Positions 44,227 to 53,268 of a DNA stretch of 64,000 nucleotides are shown here, piece after piece. The first letter of the stretch is position 1, and every line of letters begins with the position of its first letter. Source of the stretch: Winogradskyella epiphytica. Its GTDB lineage: Bacteria; Bacteroidota; Bacteroidia; Flavobacteriales; Flavobacteriaceae. The stretch is from NCBI RefSeq assembly GCF_003217215.1, contig NZ_QJTD01000001.1:1116001-1180000 (forward strand), given 5' to 3'. The notes under the pieces were generated by a model. It made no database searches and was not told the DNA's origin. It was given only the letters and a program-made list of their open reading frames with translations. The translations under genes and the position numbers were made by a program.

Positions 44227-45629
44227 ATAGAGATAATCCATACTTCGAGTTGTTTTCGAAACAGAACGAAAATCAATTTGCAGTAGGAAATAGAACATTT
44301 AAAGAACGTTTTAAAACTTTAGATAAACTGCAGCGCGCCATTGAAGTTACCTATAGAACACAAATTCATGAGGCTCTGAAAAAGGATTTAGGGAAACCTA
44401 CGGTAGAATCGGAACTTACAGAAGTCTATGCCATTATAGGAGATATAAAATTTGCGAAGAAGAACTTGTACCGATGGATGCGAAAGCAACGCGTAGGAAC
44501 ACCATTGTCTTTAATAGGGTCTAGTTCGTACATTAAATATGAACCTAAAGGGGTCTGCCTAATTATTTCACCGTGGAACTTTCCTTTTAATCTAACATTC
44601 GGGCCGTTGGTGTCAGCAATTGCTGCAGGAAATACGGCTATTATTAAGCCTTCTGAAATGACGCCAAACTGTTCGGAATTAATGGCAAAAATAGTAGCTG
44701 ATATATTTTCCGAAGATGAGGTTGCCGTCGTGCAAGGTGAGGTCGAAGCCTCTACCGAATTACTAAAACTCCCTTTTAATCATATCTTTTTCACAGGATC
44801 ACCTAATGTGGGTAAAATTGTAATGAAAGCGGCCTCTAAGCATTTGGCTTCAGTGACCTTAGAGTTAGGTGGAAAGTCGCCAACAGTAGTTGATAAAACC
44901 GCTGACCTCGATAAAGCAGCAAAGAAAATACTGTGGGCTAAATTTTTAAACTGCGGACAGATATGCGTGGCGCCAGATTATGTCTTGGTAGATGAGGCTA
45001 TTAAAGACAAATTTATTGCAGCCTGTAAAAAATGGTTGAGCAATTTTTATAATGATAATTCTAAAACATCCGAATCTTATGCACGTATTGTAACGGATAA
45101 ACATTTTGAAAGATTAAACACACATCTCGAAAATGCAAAAAGTGAAAAGGCTAAGTTTGAAGTAGGTGGTCAAACCGATTCGGAATCAAGGTATATCGAA
45201 CCAACTATTATTTCCGACTTAGACCCTGAGTCTTCATTATTGGAAGAAGAAATATTCGGACCTATTCTACCTATAGTCACTTATAAGAGTTTGGATATGG
45301 CCATTGCTTATATCAACTCTAAACCACGACCATTAGCGCTTTATATATATAGTAAGAGTAAATCCAATACCAATAGAATAATCGATAATACCAGAGCAGG
45401 AGGTACCTGTATTAATAATAGCATCTTGCATTACGCTAATCACGAATTGCCTTTCGGAGGAGTCAACAATAGCGGAATAGGGAAGAGTCATGGATTCTTT
45501 GGCTTCAAATCGTTTAGTAATGAACGCGCTGTAATGAAACAACATACATTTGGAGTGACAGAATTGTTATTTCCGCCTTACTCTGGTCTAAAAGAAACCT
45601 TAGCGCGCATAACCATTAAATGGTTTTAG
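44217..45629 (+). CDS. Aldehyde dehydrogenase (class 3 type)
   Basis: A 470-residue NAD(P)-dependent aldehyde dehydrogenase of the short class 3 group, which oxidises aldehydes to acids. Visible motifs are ISPWNFPFNLTFGPLVSAIAAGN (cofactor fold), FFTGSPNVGKIVM, LELGGKSPTVVD with the general-base glutamate, and NCGQICVAPDY with catalytic Cys near residue 250. EEEIFGPILPI and the C-terminal NHELPFGGVNNSGIGKSHG complete the family. There is no membrane tail, so it is probably soluble. The substrate range is unknown. Confidence 0.93.
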   Translation: MNDYRDNPYFELFSKQNENQFAVGNRTFKERFKTLDKLQRAIEVTYRTQIHEALKKDLGKPTVESELTEVYAIIGDIKFAKKNLYRWMRKQRVGTPLSLIGSSSYIKYEPKGVCLIISPWNFPFNLTFGPLVSAIAAGNTAIIKPSEMTPNCSELMAKIVADIFSEDEVAVVQGEVEASTELLKLPFNHIFFTGSPNVGKIVMKAASKHLASVTLELGGKSPTVVDKTADLDKAAKKILWAKFLNCGQICVAPDYVLVDEAIKDKFIAACKKWLSNFYNDNSKTSESYARIVTDKHFERLNTHLENAKSEKAKFEVGGQTDSESRYIEPTIISDLDPESSLLEEEIFGPILPIVTYKSLDMAIAYINSKPRPLALYIYSKSKSNTNRIIDNTRAGGTCINNSILHYANHELPFGGVNNSGIGKSHGFFGFKSFSNERAVMKQHTFGVTELLFPPYSGLKETLARITIKWF

Positions 45630-45723
45630 GTCATTCCTGACCCCTTTACTATCAAATGTTTAACACTTTCATAAGATAAGTCGCCCTGGCATATCCGTAA
45701 ATTTGCAACTATAAATTTATGAT

Positions 45724-46953
45724 ATGATGCGTTGGGCAATATTTGCTATACTTTATATACTACTTACGGTTTACGGTTTTCAAGCTATAAAACGAGTAAC
45801 TAAGAAAACATGGATATACTATGTGTTTTTTGGGATGGCCATATTGATAGCTGGAAATCTTGTATTTCAATTTGCTTCAGGTGATGCAGGACGGGTTTTA
45901 ACACCGGGTAAAAGTTATGCTTTTGGGTTTGTATTAGCTTTTATGGCTTTTAACTTAGTACTACTGCCGTTCTTAGTTGGTGAAGACATTATTAGAGGAA
46001 GCTTTGGCTTATATAAGAAAGGCTTAAAAAAGGATAAGTCCTTCTATATGCCCTCGCGTAGAAAGTTTGTGAGTCAAGTTGCTTTAGGCTTAGCGGCTAT
46101 TCCATTTTCGTCTTTATTATATGGGATGTACCAAGGGAAGTACAATTTTAGAGTGTTGAGGTACGTCCTTCATTTTGAAGACTTACCAGAAGCCTTTGAT
46201 GGTTATAAAATCACTCAAATCAGTGATGTCCATTCCGGAAGTTTTGACGATAAAGAAAAGATAGAATACGCAATCAATTTAATTAATGAGCAGAAGTCTG
46301 ATGTCTTAATGTTTACAGGAGATATGGTAAACAATAAAGCTTCAGAAATGAGGCCTTGGAAGGAAACTTTTGGCCGATTGAAAGCTAAAGATGGTAAATT
46401 CTCTGTCTTAGGTAATCACGACTATGGTGATTATGTCGATTGGGAGTCAGCCGAAGCAAAACAAAAAAACTTAGAAGAGTTAATAGGAATTCAAAAAGAA
46501 ATTGGTTTCGACCTACTGCTCAATGAAAGTCGCTATCTAGAAAAAGAGGGGCAACGATTAGCATTAGTTGGCGTTGAGAATTGGGGAAAAGGTGGTTTTA
46601 AAAAAGCAGGTGATTTAGAAAAAGCCACATCACAAATTCAACCGGATGATTTTAAAATACTACTAACCCACGATCCAAGCCATTGGGAAGCTGAAGTTTT
46701 AAAAGATCCTAAACATTTTCACTTGACTTTAAGTGGACATACCCATGGGATGCAATTCGGCATAGAAATTCCAGGTTGGGTGAAATGGAGTCCTGCAAAA
46801 TGGCGCTACAAACACTGGGCGGGTATCTATAAAGAAATGGGACAATACATTAACGTTAATAGAGGTTTTGGCTATTTAGGTTACCCAGGACGTGTGGGTA
46901 TATGGCCTGAAATTACGGTGATTGAGCTCAAAAAAGGGACTAAAAGTGCGTAA
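45724..46953 (+). CDS. Membrane-anchored metallophosphoesterase
   Basis: A 409-residue protein. The N-terminal 140 residues hold about four membrane helices, followed by a calcineurin-like phosphoesterase domain with metal motifs ISDVHSGSF (near 165), FTGDMVNN, LGNHDYGDY, LLTHDPSHWE and LSGHTHGMQFG. The membrane-plus-catalytic layout is like the YkuE/YaeI-type group, some of which act on lipid phosphates. The substrate here is unknown. The domain probably faces the periplasm, since the RRKFVSQ motif precedes a further hydrophobic segment. Confidence 0.85.
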   Translation: MMRWAIFAILYILLTVYGFQAIKRVTKKTWIYYVFFGMAILIAGNLVFQFASGDAGRVLTPGKSYAFGFVLAFMAFNLVLLPFLVGEDIIRGSFGLYKKGLKKDKSFYMPSRRKFVSQVALGLAAIPFSSLLYGMYQGKYNFRVLRYVLHFEDLPEAFDGYKITQISDVHSGSFDDKEKIEYAINLINEQKSDVLMFTGDMVNNKASEMRPWKETFGRLKAKDGKFSVLGNHDYGDYVDWESAEAKQKNLEELIGIQKEIGFDLLLNESRYLEKEGQRLALVGVENWGKGGFKKAGDLEKATSQIQPDDFKILLTHDPSHWEAEVLKDPKHFHLTLSGHTHGMQFGIEIPGWVKWSPAKWRYKHWAGIYKEMGQYINVNRGFGYLGYPGRVGIWPEITVIELKKGTKSA

Positions 46954-46996
46954 TTGTAAAGAATTGTTTATTTTTATGATATAAGAATTGAACTAC

Positions 46997-47044
46997 TAAC
47001 CATTATAGTCACGAATGTGAGATGGTTAATGGGCATTTTTTATT
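46997..47044 (+). terminator. Possible terminator hairpin after the metallophosphoesterase gene
   Basis: TAACCAT (46997-47003) pairs with ATGGTTA (47022-47028) around an inner TCAC/GTGA hairpin, and a T-rich run follows after about nine bases. The T run is displaced from the stem, so a weak terminator or another leader structure for the thioredoxin-like gene is possible. Confidence 0.4.
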
Positions 47045-47062
47045 TGACTAAAATTATAACGT

Positions 47063-47359
47063 ATGTCAAAATTTGGGGAATTAATAGATGTTGAAATTCC
47101 AGTGCTTTTGGACTTCTACACGGAAGAGAACGATCAGTCTGTGGCGATGCATACCGTATTACGGGATGTGGCGGCTGCATTAGGCGATAAAGCCAGAGTG
47201 ATTAAAATCGATGTCGATAAAAATAAAGATCTGGCTGAAGCTCTACGCATAAAAGGGCTGCCTACTTTAATAATCTACAAAAATGGTGAGATGAAATGGA
47301 GGCATAGTGGTGGACAAGATGCTAATACCTTAATCAATATCATTTTAGAATATGTCTAA
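47063..47359 (+). CDS. Thioredoxin-fold protein lacking the CXXC active site
   Basis: A 98-residue single thioredoxin domain: strand VLLDFYTEEN, helix MHTVLRDVAAALG, strand ARVIKIDVDKNKDLAEAL, the cis-proline loop IKGLPTLIIYKNGE, and a final helix. At the active-site position, where CGPC is expected after DFY, it reads TEENDQSV, so neither cysteine is present. It cannot do thiol-disulfide exchange; a binding or chaperone-like role is more likely. Preceded by its own short intergenic region. Confidence 0.8.
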   Translation: MSKFGELIDVEIPVLLDFYTEENDQSVAMHTVLRDVAAALGDKARVIKIDVDKNKDLAEALRIKGLPTLIIYKNGEMKWRHSGGQDANTLINIILEYV

Positions 47360-47450
47360 ATGAGGACTACTTTCGCAAGTATAAAGCTCTAAGAAATACA
47401 CTTTTTAGCAATTACAAAACGTCATTAAGAACAGGGTAATTCATTCAGAT

Positions 47451-48095
47451 CTACAGTTTCTTAAACTCGTAACCCTTTACACTATAATAGTCCAATACCT
47501 TTGGAAGTGCATATTTTAAATTGCGAGAGGCTTTTACACTATCGTGAAATACAATAATACTACCTTCTTTTGCTGTTGAAGTGACCTTTTCTAGACAAGA
47601 CGCTTCAGATACATTCTTATCCCAATCAAAGGATAATACATCCCACATGATGATCTTATAGCCTAAATTGCGAATTCTTCGAATTTGCTTGTTTCTAAAC
47701 CTCCCATAAGGTGGTCTAAAAAGTTTCTGATAAGTAGGGTTGGTTTTTGAGTTGATGAGCTGCTGCGTGTTTTCAACACTTTCAACATAGGCCTTAGTGG
47801 TATGTTTCCAACCTAATAAATGATTATAGGTATGATTGCCTACGGTATGCCCATCGTCTAATAGGCGTTGAAAAATGTCTGGATGCTTTTCTATATTATT
47901 GCCAATACAGAAAAAAGTCGCCTTGGCATTATACGTCTTTAAAGTAGACAGCACCCAATCCGTAATTTCCGGAGTGGGGCCATCATCAAAAGTGAGATAT
48001 AGTTCCTTTTTATGGGTAGGAATACTCCAGATAAAATTAGGGAACATTGTCTTAACAAAGCCTGGCGTCTTAGCTGGAATAATCTTCATAGCCAT
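47451..48095 (-). CDS. Polysaccharide deacetylase family protein
   Basis: A 214-residue NodB-homology domain (carbohydrate esterase 4) with the catalytic and metal motifs: YLTFDDGPTPEITDWVL, VGNHTYNHLLGW (two metal His), LFRPPYGRFRN, IIMWDVLSFDWD and IIVFHDSVKA. It removes acetyl groups from chitin-type or peptidoglycan-type sugars. No signal peptide is evident. Its ATG directly follows the stop of the DUF2723 gene, so it is translated from the same transcript. Confidence 0.88.
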   Translation of the reverse strand: MAMKIIPAKTPGFVKTMFPNFIWSIPTHKKELYLTFDDGPTPEITDWVLSTLKTYNAKATFFCIGNNIEKHPDIFQRLLDDGHTVGNHTYNHLLGWKHTTKAYVESVENTQQLINSKTNPTYQKLFRPPYGRFRNKQIRRIRNLGYKIIMWDVLSFDWDKNVSEASCLEKVTSTAKEGSIIVFHDSVKASRNLKYALPKVLDYYSVKGYEFKKL

Positions 48096-51000
48096 TTAAT
48101 TCTCAGGAGCAATTTTTTCAATCGTGTCTTTTAGAGCTTCGTAGATATCAGCATCTAATGGCATTTCCTCTTCTTCCATTGGTTGTTCCATCAGCGCATC
48201 AAATAAAGTCAGATAATTGTTAAATCGCTTAGTTTCTTCAAGGGCAAAGTCTCTGTCGTTATGGATCACTAAAATATCTATCAGAGATCGGTAACGCTGA
48301 ATATCCATATAGATGTCCTCGAATACTAAATTCTTTTGCTGCTCTATATCTAAACCACCATAATAAGTTAAGTTTTCTTGATATTTTTTAGCAACTTCTT
48401 TATACAAAGCACGTCCTTTATCAATATTACCTACTTCGTAGTAAGCACTCACATATGGCTCGAGTAGAGAATAGAATCCAAACTTATCTACAGGCATATT
48501 CTCCATAGCAATATCTGCAATTTCTTCCGCCTTGTCTAATTGGTCCTCATTGAGTAACTGCTCTATTAAACGTGCTAAGTTTCCTCTATAAGTAATACCA
48601 TTTCTTCGGGTTTCAATATCGTGGTAGATGTCTTCTTTACTTCCGCCCCATTCCCAATTCTTCACCATGTCATACATAAGCTCAGAATCAACACGACCCA
48701 TATCATACGGATTGGCTCTATCTACAGGTGTTTTAATTGGTACTAGTTTGTAGCACATACCATCCAACTGTAAATAGTCTTTTAACCAAATATAGTCATC
48801 AGCTCCAAATGCACCTCCTGTAAAATAAATTGGTCGTTCCCAATTATTATTAGCAAGGATATCTAACATTAACAGACGATTCTTGTAGATATAAGAACCT
48901 TCAATCTCCATAAATAAATGATCTTCAATTTTATCGGCATCCTTAGGTTTTACTAAGCCGGTTTTTAGAACCATTTCTTTATTTACAGGAATACTAATGT
49001 TTCTTGATGGGAAATAATTAGAATTCAAAATATGTCTAGGGTATCCATTTGGGTCTTCACCTTGTCTTTCAGCCACATATTTAAATTTCGTATTAGGTTT
49101 ATCACTTGATATGAAATCAACAAAGTAATCAATAGATAAAGTGTCGTCTGTGATTTCTCGTCTAATTATAACATCTCTTGTTCCGCCACGGTATTGTTTA
49201 TGGGTTAATTGAGACGGAATAGGATCACTTTCATAAGCTTTCCGCTTCATCTGATCGATATACCAATCGGTTTGGAACAAACTCGTATTCACCACGCGTA
49301 CATCGGTACGTACACCTTCAATTTCTTGTAAATACCATAATGGGAAAGTATCATTATCTCCAATGGTAAATAAAATCGCATTTGGTGCACAGGACTCTAA
49401 ATATTTTCGAGCCATTGAATTGGTGGTGTACTTTCCTGAACGATCGTGATCATCCCAGTTATTAGCCGCTAAAATACCTGGTACAATAATAATACAGGCT
49501 AAAGTGATAAGTGGTGCTAAAAGTTTTGTTTTTACTCGTGTCTTTAAGAAATCATAAATCGCATAGACACCAAAGCCTATCCAAATCGCAAATACATAAA
49601 AAGACCCTACTACGGAATAATCACGTTCTCTTGGCTCAAATGGTCTTACATTAGTATAAAATTGAATTGCAATACCAGTAAGTAAAAAGAATACTAACAG
49701 TACCCAAAAGCGTTTGAGATCAGAAAACATTAAAAAGAAGAACCCAAGGAGTCCTAAAATTAATGGTAGGAAGTAATACGTATTTCTGGCTTTATTTTCT
49801 AAAACATCTGTTGGTAAATTATCTTGTGAGACTCCTAAATGCATAGCGTCAATAAAGTTAATTCCAGATATCCAGTTGCCATTTTTATGATTGTATCGTC
49901 CTTGAATATCATCTTGTCTCCCTGTGAAATTCCACATAAAATAACGCCAGTACATATAGCCAAATTGATATTGGAACATATACATAATGTTATCTATAAA
50001 AGAAGGCTTCTCTATAATTAAATACTGCTGTCCGTAACGTTTTAGGAATTGATTATAATCGTCGTAATCAACCTCACCACGCATCACACGCATTCTAAAA
50101 TCATTTACAATCTGATCTAATTGTTGTTTTTCTTGCAGCGCATATTGTCCAGCTTGTTCTTCTGTTAAGCCAGCACTTAAGGCATCGTTATAAACGCGTG
50201 TTTGAATCGCAGGATTAACTTTAAAGTCAATTAACCCGGTAAACATCATGTAGTTTTGAGCATGTTCGGCACTCCACATTCTTGGAAGTATAGAAGCGTG
50301 CTCGTGATTGTAATTTTGTTTACTCTTTTCCCAATCGTTAATAATAACGTATTTGCCTAGTTCTTCGTCGCGCTCGTAATTCTTTTTATCATCTATAAAA
50401 GGTTCATCTTTGTCTGCGCCAGAATAAACCTCTGTAAATAAAGGTCCGTAAAATAAATGCGTTTCAGGGTACTGCTCTAAATTGTAATATGCAAGAAGCT
50501 CTCTAGCATCCGATGGATTGTTTTCGTTGATAACTACATTAGCATTCGCACGAATAGGTAACATCGTCCAAGAAGAGAACCCGATAAAAATAAACATTAA
50601 GCTAAGCACCAAAGTGTTGGCATGAATAAGGCCTTTTTTACGTGTGTAATTCAATCCAAAATAGAACAAGGCAATAACTAATAGTCCGGCGATAATGGTT
50701 CCTGAATTAAAAGGCATACCCATTGAGTTCACAAAAAACACTTCAAAGTTTCCGAAGAGTTTTAATGTGGTTGGTAATAATAATTTAAATATAAAGAGAA
50801 GAATTGCAGCTGACGCAATATTCGCTATGATGAAATTTTGAACGGTGATCGTTTTATAATTCTTAAAATAATAAATCAAACCTATTGCTGGAATGGTTAA
50901 TAATCCCATAAAGTGAACACCAAAAGACAGTCCAATGACAAAGGCAATTAAAATCAACCAACGATTTCCTCTAGCATTATCCATGTCTCGTTCCCAACGC

Positions 51001-51488
51001 AAGGCTAAGTAGAACATGATAGCCATAATCATAGTCGCCATGGCATAAACTTCCGTTTCAACAGCGTTAAACCAAAAAGTATCTGTAAATATAAAAGCTA
51101 AACTACCAACTAAAGCACTACCTAAAATAGCATAAGCTTTCCCTGAAGAGTTGCTCTCGTCATATTTGGTAAGTTTTGTAAGAAGCAAGGTGATGGTCCA
51201 AAACATAAAAAGTATAGTGAAGGCACTAGCCACACCACTCATCATGTTCATAATCATACCAATTTGTGAAGGTTCTAAGGCAAACATGGAGAAAAATGCG
51301 CCCAACATCTGAAACAAAGGAGCTCCTGGTGGATGCCCTACCTGTAATTTTGATGAGGTTAGAATATACTCGCCTGCATCCCAAAAACTAACAGTAGGTT
51401 CAATAGTAAGAGCGTAAACTACAAATGCCACTGTAAAAACAAGCCATCCTAGAATGTTGTTCCACTTTTTAAAGTTAAAATCTGTCAT
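48096..51488 (-). CDS. DUF2723-family membrane protein (probable glycosyltransferase)
   Basis: A 1130-residue protein of the family that includes TMEM260 and bacterial GT117. The DUF2723 region starts near residue 15 with LGWLVFTVAFVVYALTIEPTVSFWDAGEYILTSSKLQVGHPPGAP; the early DAGEY and GHPPG motifs are typical. About a dozen membrane helices run to about residue 650. The long outer region that follows contains TIGDNDTFPLWYLQEIEGVRTDVRVVN and ends in TPR-like helices. It is likely to transfer a sugar from a lipid carrier to protein or glycan at the outer face of the inner membrane. The deacetylase gene follows it directly. Confidence 0.82.
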   Translation of the reverse strand: MTDFNFKKWNNILGWLVFTVAFVVYALTIEPTVSFWDAGEYILTSSKLQVGHPPGAPLFQMLGAFFSMFALEPSQIGMIMNMMSGVASAFTILFMFWTITLLLTKLTKYDESNSSGKAYAILGSALVGSLAFIFTDTFWFNAVETEVYAMATMIMAIMFYLALRWERDMDNARGNRWLILIAFVIGLSFGVHFMGLLTIPAIGLIYYFKNYKTITVQNFIIANIASAAILLFIFKLLLPTTLKLFGNFEVFFVNSMGMPFNSGTIIAGLLVIALFYFGLNYTRKKGLIHANTLVLSLMFIFIGFSSWTMLPIRANANVVINENNPSDARELLAYYNLEQYPETHLFYGPLFTEVYSGADKDEPFIDDKKNYERDEELGKYVIINDWEKSKQNYNHEHASILPRMWSAEHAQNYMMFTGLIDFKVNPAIQTRVYNDALSAGLTEEQAGQYALQEKQQLDQIVNDFRMRVMRGEVDYDDYNQFLKRYGQQYLIIEKPSFIDNIMYMFQYQFGYMYWRYFMWNFTGRQDDIQGRYNHKNGNWISGINFIDAMHLGVSQDNLPTDVLENKARNTYYFLPLILGLLGFFFLMFSDLKRFWVLLVFFLLTGIAIQFYTNVRPFEPRERDYSVVGSFYVFAIWIGFGVYAIYDFLKTRVKTKLLAPLITLACIIIVPGILAANNWDDHDRSGKYTTNSMARKYLESCAPNAILFTIGDNDTFPLWYLQEIEGVRTDVRVVNTSLFQTDWYIDQMKRKAYESDPIPSQLTHKQYRGGTRDVIIRREITDDTLSIDYFVDFISSDKPNTKFKYVAERQGEDPNGYPRHILNSNYFPSRNISIPVNKEMVLKTGLVKPKDADKIEDHLFMEIEGSYIYKNRLLMLDILANNNWERPIYFTGGAFGADDYIWLKDYLQLDGMCYKLVPIKTPVDRANPYDMGRVDSELMYDMVKNWEWGGSKEDIYHDIETRRNGITYRGNLARLIEQLLNEDQLDKAEEIADIAMENMPVDKFGFYSLLEPYVSAYYEVGNIDKGRALYKEVAKKYQENLTYYGGLDIEQQKNLVFEDIYMDIQRYRSLIDILVIHNDRDFALEETKRFNNYLTLFDALMEQPMEEEEMPLDADIYEALKDTIEKIAPEN

Positions 51489-51589
51489 AAAAACCTTGCT
51501 TAATAATGCAGGCGAATTTACTATTTTTTACACAAACCCCTACCTTTTTAAGTTAAGGTTAATATTTTTCAAAAATTTTGTGTTTATTT

Positions 51590-51620
51590 TTTGTTCAAAT
51601 GAAACTTTGTATTAAATTTG
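51590..51620 (+). promoter_or_regulatory. Promoter of tRNA-Gln (TTTG-N19-TAAATTTG)
   Basis: TTTG (51590-51593), exactly 19 bases and TAAATTTG (51613-51620) form a perfect Bacteroidota promoter, 20 bases before the tRNA. Confidence 0.85.
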
Positions 51621-51639
51621 CACCCTCAATTTGAGAGAT

Positions 51640-51712
51640 TGGCCTATGGTGTAACTGGCAACACGTCTGGTTTTGGTCCAGAAGAGTCTAGGTTCGAGCC
51701 CTAGTAGGCCAA
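51640..51712 (+). tRNA. tRNA-Gln (anticodon TTG)
   Basis: A 73-base tRNA. The acceptor TGGCCTA pairs with TAGGCCA and the discriminator is A. The anticodon stem is TCTGG/CCAGA with loop TTTTGGT, so the anticodon TTG is at 51673-51675. The T-arm is CTAGGTTCGAGCCCTAG. CCA is not encoded. Confidence 0.95.
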
Positions 51713-51713
51713 C

Positions 51714-51753
51714 AAAAAAATCCTAATCATAAATACTTGATTAGGATTTTTTA
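51714..51753 (+). terminator. Terminator after tRNA-Gln, possibly bidirectional
   Basis: AAAAATCCTAATCA pairs with TGATTAGGATTTTT around a short loop, with A and T runs on both sides. It directly follows the tRNA and also lies downstream of the leftward UspA gene at 51815, so it could serve both. Confidence 0.85.
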
Positions 51754-51814
51754 TTTTATATAACTATTTGTTGATGAGCGATTTAGCGTAGTGCGCGTGA
51801 ATTGTTAAAGACAC

Positions 51815-52639
51815 TTAAATCTTAAAAGTGATCACCGGACGATTAGCGTGGTTGACTAAATCTTCACTGATACTGCCATTTAAAAAGTGAGCAATGCCTT
51901 GTCTTCCATGTGTGCTAATTCCAATTAAATCGGCGTTTAAATCTTTTGAAACATTTAAAATTCCTTGTTCAACGGTATAATCGTTGTGAATGGTAATGGT
52001 ATAATAATCAAATTTTTGTCCAGAGATAAAATCGTTAATTCTAGTTTCTGCTTCATGTGTGGTCATAAAATTACTAGAAGTAATCACTAGGACTAAATGA
52101 ATTTTCGCGTCAAAGGCTTGTGCAAACGCTACAGCTTGTTTATAAGTTTCTTTACTGTCGTTTTTAAAATCGGAGGCAAAAACAAAATCAGAGACTTCAA
52201 AATTATCATGGGCGTTTTTAATAACTAATACAGGAACATCAGACGTTCTTACCACTTTTTCGGCATTAGAGCCTACAAACATTTCTTTAAGTCCAGTGGC
52301 GCCGTGAGACCCCATGACAATTAAATCAATATTAAATTCTTTACACGAATCTTTTATTTCGTTAAATGTAATGTCGGCTTTCAAAGATTCATGAACAGGA
52401 ATGCCTTTTAAATAATCTTGAGACATTAAGTCTTCAAATTTTTTCCTTGCCAATTTCATAAAAAATAAGGCTTCAGGAATATCGCTATGTGAATTTGCCG
52501 GATCTGTATGTTGCATGGGAATTTCCATCATATGCAAAAGGTAAATCTCAGAATTGTGCTTTCTAGCTAATATGGCAGCAACTTTTAAGGCGTTTTCGGC
52601 TTGTTCGGAAAAATCTGTGGGTACTAAAATTCTCTTCAT
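51815..52639 (-). CDS. Universal stress protein (tandem UspA domains)
   Basis: A 274-residue protein with two UspA domains. The first (about 1-145) starts KRILVPTDFSEQAENALKVAA and carries the nucleotide loop GSHGATGLKEMFVGSNAEKVV. The second (about 150-274) starts DFVFASDFKNDS and carries STHGRQGIAHFLNGSISEDLV. Both loops fit the ATP-binding GxxGxnG(S/T) pattern. A role in stress or energy limitation is usual for the family. It stands alone, divergent from rimP. Confidence 0.9.
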   Translation of the reverse strand: MKRILVPTDFSEQAENALKVAAILARKHNSEIYLLHMMEIPMQHTDPANSHSDIPEALFFMKLARKKFEDLMSQDYLKGIPVHESLKADITFNEIKDSCKEFNIDLIVMGSHGATGLKEMFVGSNAEKVVRTSDVPVLVIKNAHDNFEVSDFVFASDFKNDSKETYKQAVAFAQAFDAKIHLVLVITSSNFMTTHEAETRINDFISGQKFDYYTITIHNDYTVEQGILNVSKDLNADLIGISTHGRQGIAHFLNGSISEDLVNHANRPVITFKI

Positions 52640-52695
52640 TTTGGTTGATTTGTGTTAGTCCTATAAATTTAAGAAATTAAATCCATAATAGGATG

Positions 52696-52727
52696 CTTGG
52701 GAAAATTAATTTAAAATCGTATATTTG
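52696..52727 (+). promoter_or_regulatory. Promoter of rimP-nusA-infB (CTTG-N20-TATATTTG)
   Basis: TATATTTG (52720-52727) fits the -7 consensus, and CTTG (52696-52699) with a 20-base spacer is a near match to the -33 element. The predicted leader is about 58 bases. Confidence 0.65.
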
Positions 52728-52755
52728 CACCGTTGTTTACTAAAAATAAATAAGC

Positions 52756-52781
52756 GAGAGGACGAAAAGTCCTCTCTTTTT
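52756..52781 (+). promoter_or_regulatory. Terminator-like attenuator hairpin in the rimP-nusA-infB leader
   Basis: A perfect 8-bp stem GAGAGGAC/GTCCTCTC with a GAAAA loop is followed at once by five T residues, 10 bases before the rimP ATG. This has the form of an intrinsic terminator inside the leader, before any gene of the operon. Since NusA itself affects termination at hairpins, feedback control is a reasonable inference. Confidence 0.65.
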
Positions 52782-52791
52782 ATATCATTAC

Positions 52792-53256
52792 ATGTTTAAG
52801 AAAATAGTTGAAGACTTATTACAAGCCGCATTAGAAGAGAGAAAAGACCTGTTTCTTATAGATTTTTCACTCTCAGGAGATAACGCAATAAAAATTGTAA
52901 TTGATGGGGATGAAGGGGTCTTAGTAGAAGACTGTATGTTTATTAGTAGAGCTATTGAGCATAATATAGATAGAGATGAGCATGATTTTTCTTTAGAAGT
53001 GTTATCATCTGGAGCAGCAACCCCCTTAACCTTACCTAGACAATATCATAAGCATGTTGGCAGAAACTTAGAAATTTCAACCTTAGATGGTCATGATTTT
53101 GAAGGTGAGCTAAAAGAAGTGAACGAAGAGGATGTGGTAATCAGCTGGAAGGCAAGAGAACCTAAGCCTGTTGGAAAAGGCAAAGTAACAGTGACAAAAA
53201 CAGAAACTGTTAGGTTTGACAATATTAAAGAAGCAAAAGTTAAAATAAAATTTTAA
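52792..53256 (+). CDS. rimP: Ribosome maturation factor RimP
   Basis: A 154-residue protein of normal length. The N-terminal alpha/beta domain contains IVIDGDEGVLVEDCMFISRAIEHNID and FSLEVLSSGAATPLTLPRQYHKHVGRNLEI, and the C-terminal SH3-like domain contains FEGELKEVNEEDVVISW. It assists 30S subunit assembly. It is first in the rimP-nusA-infB operon, the usual bacterial order, with nusA 12 bases downstream. Confidence 0.95.
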   Translation: MFKKIVEDLLQAALEERKDLFLIDFSLSGDNAIKIVIDGDEGVLVEDCMFISRAIEHNIDRDEHDFSLEVLSSGAATPLTLPRQYHKHVGRNLEISTLDGHDFEGELKEVNEEDVVISWKAREPKPVGKGKVTVTKTETVRFDNIKEAKVKIKF

Positions 53257-53268
53257 TACATATCAAAT

